This document shows positions 1 through 9,955 of a stretch of DNA of 64,000 nt, piece after piece. The stretch spans positions 64,476,501 to 64,540,500 of the forward strand of contig JASDFA010000003.1 of the NCBI GenBank assembly GCA_035772735.1, written 5' to 3'. The translations under genes were made by a program, and so were the position numbers. The stretch is from Datura wrightii. Lineage: Eukaryota > Streptophyta > Magnoliopsida > Solanales > Solanaceae. Within the stretch, counting starts at the first letter, position 1. Each line of letters starts with the position of its first letter. Below the pieces are notes generated by a model. It saw only the letters and a program-made list of their open reading frames with translations, searched no databases and was not told the DNA's origin.

Positions 1-509
1 CCCTTTTCTTTTGTTGTACAGCATGGGTAGGCCGGGGCCCTGTCCCGACCATCTTATCAGTATTCTTAGAGGCTTGCAGTTTGTATATAATTCCCTGTGG
101 TCAGTTGAGCCAGTCGTGTGAGGCCGTGCAGCTTGTTATAGTTGTTTAGCATTTTAGTTTATGTTGGTCGTGTGAGGCCTTATCCAGTCAGTAGTGGTGA
201 CCTTGCCGGTCACGTAGTTATTCAGTATTCCATTGTTGAGTTACAGATAACTAGACAGCATGGTGGCCTTTTCGGCCCGCATAGGCTTCCTTATAGTGAT
301 ATGTTTCTGGTTAGTTGTTATTACAGGTACAGGTGGCTATAGGCCCAGCTGGCCGGAGGCTGTGTTTGCAGCCGTTATATAGCCCTTTGTTTCCAGAAAT
401 CTGAGTTAGAGCCAGCCAGGCACTAGATGTGCTCAGGCTCAGTAGTCTAGCAGTTCAGGTCCTAGTAGGGCACCAGGTGCTAGTCATACCCCCAAGGCGG
501 GGCATGACA
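1..509 (+). repeat. 5' LTR of element A (3' part only)
   Basis: It is collinear with the last 510 bases of the LTR at 5321-7453 and with the end of S3. It ends ...GGGGCATGACA just before the PBS. Short open frames here (for example at 142-342) are not coding: they lie in R/U5 sequence. Confidence 0.92.
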
Positions 510-513
510 AACT

Positions 514-525
514 TGGTATTTGAGC
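514..525 (+). other. Primer-binding site, element A
   Basis: TGGTATTTGAGC differs at two bases from TGGTATCAGAGC, the usual complement of the plant initiator-tRNA-Met 3' end. It lies five bases after the LTR end. Confidence 0.8.
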
Positions 526-2780
526 AGGTCGTGTCCCAGGGAGTCTGCAAGCCGTGCTAAGTAGAGTCTTGTCTGTGGATGTGTTGTGCACCACATACTA
601 TAGGCAGGAGGCTGCAAGGCATAATAGGATGGTTACCCTTCTTTCATACTCAGTCGTGCCATAGCACAGTACAGTACAGGGTTGGTCCTTTTAAAACTTA
701 TCATATTCTTTGAATACAGATACAAGTCAGACCAGCGAAATCCTATCCCAGGCAGAAGATCAGATATAGCAACAGGAGAGAACATCAGCCAGTTACAAGG
801 TAACTACAGCTGCAGGAGGAGGTAACAGGGACCTCCCAATGTTATCTTTTTATTGGTACCATCCCCAGTATATGTCGATACTTCAGAATAGGAAGTCATA
901 AGCATAACGTATAAATGAGTCGATTTATTTGTTAGATATATATATATAAGACATGATTAAGATAGTAGACAATATTAGATTATCAGATAAGTGTGAGAAA
1001 GAGAGGGAAATGTAGGATTCCCACCTCCATTCCTTCAAGTGTGGTACATTTCCATGTCTTCGTTTCGTTGCAGTAAGAAAAAGTCATTCCTACCCCTTAG
1101 TTTTGATCCCAGTGTAGCAAAGGGCATAAGGATTGAGATGATGCTGCCCAATACAGGCAGTAAGTGAAAGGTGGATTGGTTGATTCCAGAAAGTGTTAGA
1201 AAGAGTAAGGAGCCCTTATGATTCTGTAAGTTGTGCAGACCCTCACGGTAATAAGTCAGAAGAGCAAGCAAGACTACTAGCTTACTCAAAGTGGGTGTAG
1301 GAGATCCGTCAATGATGGACTCCCAGTAAGAGTCAACTTCAAGTCAGGAAAGGGTTGAATCCGTCGTGGCATGCTAACGACAGCAGGGTATGTCTGCAAG
1401 ATAATAGTTATAATCTTAGCTGTGATATCAAAAGACAGGGAGATTATATGAATAAGATGGGTCCGACTGCAAGTCAGAAGAAGTATAGGTTGGAACTTGA
1501 CTGGCAACCTTATTGACAGTGTAAGGCAGGTACCTTGAACCCCATAGCCCAGTTTAAGGAAGATGAAGGTGAAGAGCATGAATACTAGATTTTGAGGGGA
1601 AATCAGAATCACCTCTAGATTGATAGAACATCGTGTATTAAGGACTAAACCTTAGACGAACAACTAAGAGACAGTAAGGTTGTAGTTTAGAATGTTGCGG
1701 TATGTCCGCCCAAGGAGAAGGTAAGAGGGTACCGAACCAGAGACTCCAATCTAGTGTGGCCTAGAGACAAGGTCCAACAGACAGTCACGGGCCTTAATAT
1801 AATGCCAAGTAAGGCCACAAGGTTCGGATGTTGACCCCACATTGTAAGAGTGGCGAAATTTCAAATAGCAGATCATAGCTAAAGTGCATGTGTGTGTTGC
1901 TTCCAGAATGGAATGAAAAAAAAATCCCATGAAATGATACGAGAGGATATGAGATATCATTAGACCGTAGGAGCGGTATATCATGTGCAGTATGAAATTC
2001 AATAAGGCATGTTAGAGATTATGTATCACCACAAAATTCAGTATGTATTGTACATAGTTGTTGATATATATATATATATCTACAGATGATAGATATGATG
2101 TAAGTAGTTGGCAATGGGGGTTACAGTCACACAGATTTTGGTTAGCTGCTAGGAAATATATATACAGATCGTACTGCAGGACCCCTCACCAAAAGAGAGG
2201 GGGGGGGGCATGTTAAGTGGTCATACATCGTTTTCCCAGCCTTGTAGGTGAGAGTCGGCCTTAGTCAACCTAGTAGCTATTACGCGGAACACCCCGCAAG
2301 TCAGTCGACCGTCTTAGTCAGACAAACCTGTGGGTACCCCAAGAAAGAGTCCATATCAGTAGTTAGTGACGGACTAGTACTTCAGCTGGTTCTCGTAAGG
2401 TATTCAGATATAGAGCCCTAACAGAAGGCCAGTCTTTACAGAATGTCTCATAAGACCGAGAATTTCCAAGGACAGTAATATAAATCCAAGGGGGTACGAA
2501 TAAGGCGTGAGAAATTGGTAGTGCTCTGCTAGCACAGTGTTTACTAAGACGAGGAGATCGGTAGGTTCCCTATGAAGATCCAGGGACGGATCTTCTGAGA
2601 GCAGGTTGGACTAAGCACAACACCACAATTGTTCAATTAGGAGGACGAAACAGTTAGCTATCCACAACCCCGCAGTTATGCATGAGCTACAGATGTCCGA
2701 GTAGGACATGTAGAGCATCGTTAGACTACTGCAGCATTCAGATCATTTAACCCAGCTATTTAGTTAGTTAAGGTTATTCA
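526..2780 (+). other. Decayed or foreign interior of element A; no domain recognised
   Basis: By position this should hold gag, protease and the first half of RT. I see none of their motifs: no CX2CX4HX4C knuckle, no D-[TSP]-G-A, no start of RT, in either strand. It contains TA repeats near 941-952 and 2064-2080 and a run of ten G (2199-2208) after AAAAGAGA. Open frames on the minus strand (1035-2002) look accidental. It may be extreme decay or substituted non-coding sequence. Confidence 0.6.
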
Positions 2781-2929
2781 GCCAGACTATTAGAGATCAT
2801 GATCATTGTCAGGATCCTCTGATCAGATACGGGCACATGGTGTGCAGATAGTCGTTCAGGTTACCTTAGCAACAAGTAGCCTTAGCATGCGGCCAGAAGG
2901 CCAGATAAGCTCTAGCTATACCGGTAGAT

Positions 2930-3490
2930 TACTTGTCAGATTCTCCGATATAATAAACCAGTATGACCGTCAGTTATATGTCAATTTTTCTAAATGGGAA
3001 TTTTGGCTGAGTTCAGTAGCCTTTTTGGTCACATTGTGTCGGAGGCTGGTGTACAGGTAGATACATAGAAAATCGAAGCAGTGAAGACATAGCCCAGACC
3101 TACCACACCGATCGAAGTACGCAATCCCTGCGGTTAGCCGGGTACTACAGAGGGTTTGTGGAAGGATTTTCCACCTTAGCAGCACCTCTGACTAAATTGA
3201 CACAGAAGGCAGCAAAGTTCCAGCAGACTGAGGCGTGTGAGCAGAACTTCCAGGAGTTAAAAGACAGGTTAACATCAGCCCCAGTGTTAGTATCGCCAGA
3301 AGGTACAGAGGGTTGATGCAGCATGGTAAAGTAATAGCTTATGCTTTCAGGCAGTTGAAGAAACATGAAAAGAATTATCTTACCCATGACCTGGAGTTAG
3401 CTGCAATAGTTTATGCCTTAAAGAGTGAATATTTTGTATCACCCAGGAAGGGCTAATGTGGTAGCAGATGCCCTTAGCCGTAAATCTATG
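2930..3490 (+). pseudogene. Element A pol: reverse transcriptase thumb and gutted RNase H
   Basis: The frame around 2965-3057 gives the gypsy RT thumb (QLYVNFSKWEFWLSSVAFL). A nearby frame carries the connection segment (AGYYRRF-like, then LTKLTQKAAKF and FQELKDRLTSAPVL) to about 3300. RNase H follows but lacks pieces: sequence jumps from the VSPEGTEG start near 3310 straight to LMQHGKVIAYA near 3320. It jumps again from VYALK (about 3420) to the HPGKANVVADALSRKS equivalent near 3440-3490. The lost blocks should include most acidic RNase H residues. Several stops and frameshifts are present, so it cannot be functional. It normally works in the capsid, copying the element RNA into cDNA. Confidence 0.8.
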
Positions 3491-3752
3491 GGGAGTTGGC
3501 ATACTTGCAGCCTGAACAGTGAGAATTGGCCCGAGAATTACACCAGTTAGCCGGTATAGCCGTTCACATAGCAGAAATAAAGGACAATAGAGCGGTAATA
3601 CAGAATGTCACAGTGTTGTCTTTAGTGGTGGAAGTAAAGGAACGGTAGTATGGAGACCCTAGCCGGGTTCAACTTGAACACAAGGTTCAGCAAGGAGAGG
3701 TAACATATATTCAAATAACCGGGGATGAAGTGTTGCGATGTAAAGGCCGCAT

Positions 3753-4640
3753 TTGTGTTCCGGATATTTTGGGGCTTCGCCAGCAGATTATGAGCGAGGC
3801 GCATTACGCCGGCTATTCTCTCCACCAGGTGCGACAAAAATGTATCACGATATCAAAGAAAACTACTGGTGGCCAGGTATGAAAAGAGAAATTGCTGAAT
3901 TTGTAGCTCAGTGTCCTAACTGCCAACAGGTGAAAGCAGAACATCAGAAACTAGGCGGTTTGACCCAGGACATAGTTGTGCCTCTCTGTAAATGGGAAGC
4001 GGTAAACATGGACTTTGTAGCAGGATTACCCCGTACCAAGCATAGACAGGATTCAATCTGGGTAATTGTTGATAGACTGACGAAATCAGCCCATTTCCTG
4101 CCAGTAAAAGCTACTTTCTCTGCTGAAGATTACGCCGAATTGTATATCAGAGAAATAGTTAGATTACACGGTGTTCCTGTATCTATTATCTCTGATAGAG
4201 GAGCACAGTTTACTGCTAGATTTTGGCAGTCATTTCAGAGAGGTTTGGGGACGCAGATTAATTTGAAAACAACATTTCACCCTCAGACAGATGGACAGGC
4301 TGAGCGCACTATTCGGACGCTCGAGGACATGCTACGAGCATGTGTGCCAGATTTTGAAGGTAGCTGAGATGAGCATTTGCCGTTAATTGAATTTGCTTAT
4401 AATAACAGCTATCACTCAGCCATCTAGATGGCGCCTTTCGACGCATTATACGGGCGAAAATGCAGTTCGCCGATTGGTTGGTTTGAAATAGGAGAATCGG
4501 CGTTGGTTGGGCCAGACATTGTTCAGCAGTCAGAGGAAAAGGTAAAGCTTATCCGAGAACGCTTACTGACTGCATAGAGCCACCAGAAATCATATGCAGA
4601 TGTGCGGCGCAGCAACCTGGAGTTTGATGTGAATGACTGG
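3753..4640 (+). pseudogene. Element A pol: integrase
   Basis: An open frame (3753-4367) carries the zinc-binding CPNC pair near residue 54 of the frame. The catalytic triad is D at 4011 (VNMDFV), D at 4194 (IISDRG) and E at 4302 (GQAERT). The D-D spacing is typical and the last two are exactly 35 residues apart (DD35E). The frame stops at TGA 4365-4367 where relatives have Trp (GSWDEH). It continues in the same register with a TAG at 4425 where relatives have Gln, so two point nonsense changes rather than a frameshift end it. The role is insertion of element cDNA into chromosomes. It is the best-preserved part of A; the HHCC histidines upstream are disturbed. Confidence 0.9.
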
Positions 4641-4645
4641 GTATT

Positions 4646-5043
4646 TTGAAAGTATCCCCAATGAAAGGGGTGATGAGATTCGACAAGAAAAGTAAGCTCA
4701 GTCCGAGGTTTGTTGGGCCTTATCAGATTCATCGAAGAATAGGCCGAGTAGCATATGAGTTGAACTTGGCCCCAGAATTAGAATCCGTTCATCCAGTCTT
4801 TCATGTGACTATGCTGAGGAAATGCATAGGAGACCCATCCAGAGCAGTCCCAGTCCAGGATATCTAGGTTACAGAAGAGCTGGCCTATGAAGAGGTTCCA
4901 GTAGCTATCTTAGACCGACAGATTCGTAGATTGAGAACTAAGGATATTGCGTCTGTCAAGGTATTGTGGCGTAACAGGAACCGAGAGGAGATGACGTGGG
5001 AGGCTGAGGAAGATATGAAAACTAGATATCCTCACTTATTCTA
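4646..5043 (+). pseudogene. Element A pol: integrase C-terminal GPY/F-like region and chromodomain-like tail
   Basis: The first part (4646-4867) reads through LSPRFVGPYQIHRRIG, then YELNLAPELESVHPVFHVTM, the conserved GPY/F-type region following plant gypsy integrases. After a TAG at about 4865 the same frame continues with SVKVLWRNRNREEMTWEAEE and ends ...TRYPHLF at 5043. The VLWRN...TWEAE pattern is the chromodomain-like end of plant chromoviruses, thought to steer integration to heterochromatin. Followed by 260 bases of untranslated sequence up to the PPT, in which I see nothing else. The nonsense codon separates this tail from integrase, so the original polyprotein is broken. Confidence 0.82.
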
Positions 5044-5308
5044 GGCCTAGTTAGTCGACAGGTATGTCCGTATTATTATTTATGCAGTACCTTATGGTTA
5101 TGTATGTATAAATGAGAAAGATTGAGGTTTAGCTATCCAGTGAATCTTAAAGTATTGTGTGCAGTACCTGTATTGGACTTTTCTACATTTCAGGTTTTCA
5201 GGATAGTCCATATTACAAGGGAAACTCTGCCGAAATTTTCTTAGAAACAAGTTAAGTAAGTTGAGAAGACCTCTAGATAGAAGTTTACATCCGAGGACGA
5301 ATGTTCTT

Positions 5309-5319
5309 AAGGGGGGAGA
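5309..5319 (+). other. Polypurine tract, element A
   Basis: AAGGGGGGAGA lies directly before the TGTTATACCCC start of the 3' LTR, where plus-strand priming is expected. The preceding 5044-5308 holds no gene. Confidence 0.85.
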
Positions 5320-5320
5320 A

Positions 5321-7453
5321 TGTTATACCCCGTAGGATTCCCGACACCTAGATAGCCTATTTGCACGTTGGTTAAGCATATTTGAAAGCCATACGTGCTA
5401 AATAAAGGCCCGGAAAAAGATCGGACGAAGTAACCTGTCGAACCATCGCGGAAGGAGCCGGGGCAGAGCCCCTCCGCGATGGCAATGTGTCACGGAGGTA
5501 GAGCCTTCGCGTTGGCTCCGTGACACGTTGGGCCTGTCCAGGCCCAAGTATATAAAGCCCCACTTCGGTTTATTTTCATTAAACTCATTATAATTTCCAG
5601 AGAATTCATAGAAAACTGTGGGAGAGACGAAGAGGGTTATATATTATGGTCCGATTACGCTGCCAAACGTAGTCTAAACTCAAATTAACCTCAGGTACCG
5701 AGATATTTAGCAGCAGAGAGCATTCCTACAGATTTTGTTTCGCGACATACGGCCGACGAATCGTCGAGCTATCAGACTAAGGTAAGTAGAATTGCTCCAA
5801 ACTAGTGTCTATGTGTTCCTAGCTGTGAAGTGAATACTTCTCCCATCTGGACTTCTGGAAAATAGTGAGTTTTCGACCGTCTTTCGATAAGCCTAAGTTT
5901 AGGCTACAATTATATCGAAAGTGATGTCGTCCTTCAGAATAAAGTGGTATTTAGTATTGATTGACATATATATGAATGCAGTTGGGAGAAATAGCTGGAA
6001 TACTGACCAAGCTACATCAGTTAGTCGGGAAATCAGTAGCGAAGGTATGTAAAGCTAGTTTCCTCGGCAAGTTAGTAGTCTCGGTATAGTAAAATAGTTT
6101 AAAGGCCAGTTAGCATATAGTATGTACAGATACATTATCATCACTAGCCTCAGCATGCGGTATACACAGTTAGTACTACTAGTTGAGACCACTGTATTGT
6201 CTTGGGATGGATTACCTAGCATTCATGACCGCCCAAGGGTTAATAGCTGTATCGACTCGTCCGCCAGAGGGAGAGGATACGTCGCTCTATGGAGTGGCAT
6301 GTCGTCCCACAGGGGACGAAGATGGGATGCCAGTTTCCCCATATTGTGCCTTGGTCGGCCCTTATACACCCCCGTCGAGCGGGTACGCCCGGGGTGTTGA
6401 TTCAGGAGTCCTCCGGACTCAGGTACCGTTATAGTCAGGGGCTCAGCGAGCCCAAGTGCATACCCAGGGGATCGGCAGGATGCTTATAATTATTATAGGA
6501 GATGGGACGATAGGGGTAGGGGTATAGATTGCGTGTTGGTTGTACCTCCGGGCTTATGGGGGCCAGGTAAGGTTTGTGTGTGCTATGCTATGTTATGTTA
6601 TGTTATGCCTGATACACTAGATACTAGTAGATCGACAGTAGAATGATACATCTCCAGGTATGACTCCTACTCCTTCCAGCATAGTTAAGAGTAGGCATAG
6701 CTTTACATTTTCAGTCAAGTTTAGTCTATTCCTCTCTATTTAAGTTCCATCAGTTGTATTGTTTTTTTAGATATCTTTCAGTTGTTGTTTTACATACTAA
6801 GTACCAGCGGTACTGACGCCCCTTGGGGGCGCTACTTTACTTGCCTGCAGGTACTCATAGATGAGGGGCCGATACCTCGTGATTCCAGCCAGCTCTCAGG
6901 GTCATCAGCTCCAATCATCTGTAGCTAGATAGCTAGAGGTTTATCCCTTTTCTTTTGTTGTACAGCATGGGTAGGCCGAGGCCCTGTCCCGACCATCTTA
7001 TCAGTATTCTTAGAGGCTTGCAGTTTGTATATAATTCCTTGTGGTCAGTTGAGCCGGTCGTGTGAGGCCGTGCAGCTTGTTATAGTTGTTTAGCATTTCA
7101 GTTTATGTTAGCCGTGTGATACCTTATCCAGTCAGTAGTGGTGACCTTGCCGGTCACGTTGTTATTCAGTATTCCATTGTTGAGTTATAGATAACTAGAC
7201 AACATGGTGGCCTTGTCGGCCTGCATAGGCTTCCTTATAGTGATATGTTTCTGGTTAGCTGTTATTACAGGTACAGGTGGCTATAGGCCCAGCTAGCCGG
7301 AGGCTGTGTTTACAGCCGTTATATAGCCCTTTGTTTCCAGAAATCTGAGTTAGAGCCAGCCAGGCACTAGATGTGCTCAGGCTCAGTAGTCTAGCAGTTC
7401 GGTCCTAGTAGGGCACCAGGTGCCAGTCATACCCCCCAAGGCGGGGCGTGACA
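5321..7453 (+). repeat. 3' LTR of element A (2133 bp)
   Basis: It begins TGTTATACCCC after the PPT and ends GGCGTGACA at the junction with element B. Three hairpins and a TATA box lie at 5443-5556. It is about 470 bp shorter than solo LTR S3 (2605 bp) because S3 has extra sequence around 51440-51900. The 5' LTR fragment at 1-509 has near-identical sequence. Confidence 0.93.
5443..5556 (+). promoter_or_regulatory. U3 hairpin cluster plus TATA box, element A 3' LTR
   Basis: Hairpin 1 (5443-5482) has perfect arms CCATCGCGGA/TCCGCGATGG with an inner GGGGC AGA GCCCC stem. Hairpin 2 (5487-5526) has perfect 11-base arms GTGTCACGGAG/CTCCGTGACAC around an 18-base centre. Hairpin 3 (5529-5546) is TGGGCCTG-tc-CAGGCCCA. 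TATATAAA follows at 5549-5556. The TATA gives the likely promoter of the element; the hairpin function is unknown. The same module recurs in the Athila LTRs of this window. Confidence 0.85.
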
Positions 7454-8313
7454 CAGCCAATAGGCGAGCAACATCTCCGCCCAGAGAGAGCATCAAACGG
7501 GGCCATCTGAATACTAGAATGGTAGTTGTTATTGTATGCAAACTCAATAAGAAGCAAATGATCATCCCAACTACCCTTGAATTCAATCACGCATGCTCTC
7601 AACATGTCTTCAAGAGTCTGAATTGTCTGCTCCGCCTGACCATTCATTTGCGGGTGAAATGTTGTGCTGAGCTTAACCTGAGTAAATAGTCCTTTTTGGA
7701 ACGACCTCCAAAACTGAGAGGTGAATTGGGTACCACTGTTTGATATGATGGACAAAGTCACTCCATGCAACCGAACTAGCTCTCGGATGTATAGTTTGGC
7801 ATAATCCTTAGTCGAATCCGTGGTTTTGACTGGGAGAAAATGAGTGCCTCTGGTCAACCTATCTACGACAACCCAAATGGAGTCATATTGTCGTTGAGTG
7901 CGAGGCAAACCTGTTATGAAGCCCATATTGATCTTTTCCCACTTCCAAGTAGGAATTCTAATATCTTGGAGCATGCCTCCGGATCTCTAATGCTCAACCT
8001 TCACTTGATGACATTTTGGGAACATAGCTACAAATTCTGCGATGTCTTTCTTCATACCATTCCACCAATAGACTTCCCATAAATCACGGTACATCTTGGT
8101 GGCTCCTGGATGTATCGAATATCTGGAACCTTGAACCTCATGCAACATCCGATTTCTCAAATCATCAACATCCACAACACATAAGTGACCCTGGTATCGA
8201 AGCACACCATTTCCCCCTATGGAGAAGACCTCTACCTTTTGATTCTGAATGGCTTTCTTTAACATTACCAAAATTGGGTCCTCATCTTGTCTAGCTTTCA
8301 CATCAGTCACCAA
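7454..8313 (-). pseudogene. Element B pol: integrase, interrupted by element A
   Basis: The zinc-finger region (8313-7987) ends with YWWNGMKKDIAEF and a decayed CPNC (FPKCHQVK, first Cys lost). The core (7974-7454) carries the first acidic region as INMGFITGLP, where the catalytic Asp is now Gly. The second region is IISNSGTQF, where Asp is now Asn. The third is GQAEQTIQTLE. Two of three catalytic acids are therefore lost, both by changes explicable as transitions. The sequence ends at EFAYNNNYHSSIQMAPFDAL then SPIG, where element A 3' LTR begins. The apparent C-terminus of the open frame is read out of A and is not B protein. Confidence 0.87.
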
Positions 8314-8329
8314 GGATGATTCTGATCCA

Positions 8330-8930
8330 TTCTAAACAATAACACCGTCATCAGTTGAGTCAACCAACCAAACTCCCATCCTTGCAAGTCGATGCACATC
8401 CTTCACCAGCTCCTTCCTTCCCTCATCAACATGGGAGACACTTTCCATAGAGAGTCTACTAAGTGCGTCCGCTACTACATTAGCGTTGCCCAAATGTTAA
8501 AGGACACTCATATCATAGTCCTTGAGTAGCTCCAACCACCTCCTCTGATGAAGGTTGAGATCCTTCTATGTAAACACGTATTGTAAACTCATATGGTCTG
8601 TAAACACATCCACGTGGACCCCATACAAGTAGTGTCTTCATATCTTCAAGGCGAATACCACCGCGACCAATTCAAAATCATGGGTTGGATAATTCATCTC
8701 ATGAACTTTCAACTGTCTAATTGCATATGCTATAACTTTTTTGTGCTGCATCAGTACACACCCAAATTCGATCTTTGAAGCATCATAATACACCATGAAT
8801 CCATCGGTACCCTCGGGTAGAGTTAACACCGGTGCTGAGGTAAGTCAAGCCTTCAACTCTTGGAAGTTCTTCTCACAAGCCTTCGACCATTAGAATTTCA
8901 CCTTCTTTTGGGTCAATTTGGTCAAGGGTC
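8330..8930 (-). pseudogene. Element B pol: RNase H
   Basis: The frame 8829-8638 reads LTLPEGTDGFMVYYDASKIE, VLMQHKKVIAYAIRQLKVHE, then the HDFELVAVVFALKI segment, typical for the RNase H fused to gypsy RT. The DAS motif supplies the first catalytic acid and the E of HDFELVA the second. The C-terminal part (tether, HPG-like and LSR-like block) continues to about 8330 with stops and frameshifts. In relatives it removes RNA from RNA-DNA hybrid during cDNA synthesis. It is adjacent and in the same order as RT upstream and integrase downstream. No open frame covers the whole domain. Confidence 0.82.
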
Positions 8931-9640
8931 CTACAATGATGAGAAGCCTTCAAAAACTCTCCGATAGTAGCCAGCTAAGCCCAGAAAGCTTCGTATATCT
9001 TCAGGACTCACCGGTCTAGGCTTGTACTTCACCGCTTCTATCTTCTGAGAGTCCACTTGTATGCTCTCAATTGATACTACATGTCCTAAAAATGCCACTA
9101 AGTTCAACCAAAACTCACACTTGCTGAATTTAGCATATACTTGGGGATCCTTGAAAGTTTGTAGCACCACCCATAAATGAGCGGCATGCTCCTCCTCGCT
9201 TTGAGAGTATATCAGGATATCATCAATAAACACAATCATGCACATATCCAGGTATGGCTTGAACACCCTGTCGATCAAATCCATAAAAGTTGCAGGAGCA
9301 TTCGTTAGTCCAAAAGACATAACTACAAACTAATAATTACCATACCGCGTCGTGAAGGCTATCTTCGGGATGTCGCTCTCTCGGACTCTAAGTTGATGGT
9401 AGCCGGATCTGAGATCTATTTTTGAAAAACACTTGGCACCCTGAAGTTGGTCAAATAAATCATCAATACTGGGTAGTGGATACCTGTTCATGATAGTTAC
9501 TTTGTTCAATTACCGATAGTCAGTACTCAAACGAATAGAACCATCTTTCTTTCAGACAAAGAGAATTGGTGCACCCTATAGGGAATTTCTTGGTCTAATG
9601 AAACCCTTATCCAAAAGATCCTTCAACTGTTCCTTCAACT
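8931..9640 (-). pseudogene. Element B pol: reverse transcriptase
   Basis: The palm is open from 9320 to 8931: MSFGLTNAPATFMDL is followed by the catalytic FIDD at 9219-9230 in CMIVFIDDILIYSQS. Then come the thumb (YAKFSKCEFWLNLVAFLGHV) and the LGLAGYYRRVFEGF connection. The N-terminal fingers (about 9640-9330) are recognisable but carry stops. Both catalytic aspartates survive, yet the domain lacks one continuous frame. It copies genomic RNA to DNA; RNase H follows directly at lower coordinates. Confidence 0.87.
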
Positions 9641-9955
9641 TTTTTAGCTAGGCTGGGGCCATTTTGTAGGGAGGAATAGATATCGGCTGCGTATCGGGAA
9701 GAAGGTCGATACCAAAATCAATCTCCCGCTCGGGAGGGATTCTCGATAAATCATCTGGGAAGACATCTGGATACTCACAAACCATTGGGACTGATTGGGT
9801 AGTCGGGGTTTCGGACGTAACATCCTTAACCCTAACTAGGTGATATACACAACCTTTGGAGATCATCTTTCTGGCCTTAAGGTAGGAAATAAAATGACCT
9901 ACAGGCACGGTTGAACTACCCCTCCACTTTAAAACTGACTCACCCGGAAAGTGGA
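9641..9955 (-). pseudogene. Element B pol: protease-RT linker, downstream half
   Basis: The frame reads FPGESVLKWRGSSTVPVGHF, then SYLKARKMISKG and the PPEREIDFGIDLLPDTQPIS block that leads into RT in this family. It begins abruptly at the S1 solo LTR, and its upstream half resumes at 12943. Joined across S1 at the GTGGA duplication, the register VDF-H-FPGES matches the uninterrupted copy in element D, which demonstrates the insertion. The region links protease to RT and includes substrate-side residues of neither active site. Confidence 0.85.
9951..9955. repeat. Target-site duplication of S1, left copy (GTGGA)
   Basis: GTGGA immediately precedes the TGTCATCACTC end of S1 and is repeated at 12938-12942. 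Confidence 0.9.

Larger units (their letters stand above)
1..7453 (+). mobile_element. Element A: chromovirus-type Ty3/gypsy LTR retrotransposon (5' LTR cut by window edge)
   Basis: The element runs from a truncated 5' LTR (1-509) through PBS, decayed interior, recognisable RT/RNase H, integrase and a chromodomain-like tail, to a PPT and a complete 3' LTR (5321-7453). Positions 1-509 match 6944-7453 almost base for base, so the two ends belong to one LTR family. The right flank, CAGCC (7454-7458), falls inside element B integrase, so A inserted into B. The same family gives solo LTR S3 at 50675-53279. The tail and long LTRs suggest the Tekay/Del branch; this is inferred from family knowledge. 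Confidence 0.9.

Noticed and set aside
142..342. Small gene in the first 500 bases
   Set aside because: The same sequence recurs at 7085 onward and 52930 onward as R/U5 of LTRs with broken frames.
1035..2002. Minus-strand open frames as genes
   Set aside because: Short, no domain, low-complexity composition, opposite to element A; compatible with chance.
2191..2215. Second PPT and LTR start inside element A
   Set aside because: AAAAGAGA plus ten G followed by CATGTTAAG looks similar, but no matching LTR end or duplication was found; kept only as a question within the A interior finding.
5443..5546. Rho-independent-like terminators
   Set aside because: The hairpins lie upstream of a TATA box in an LTR of a plant element and lack a following T run.
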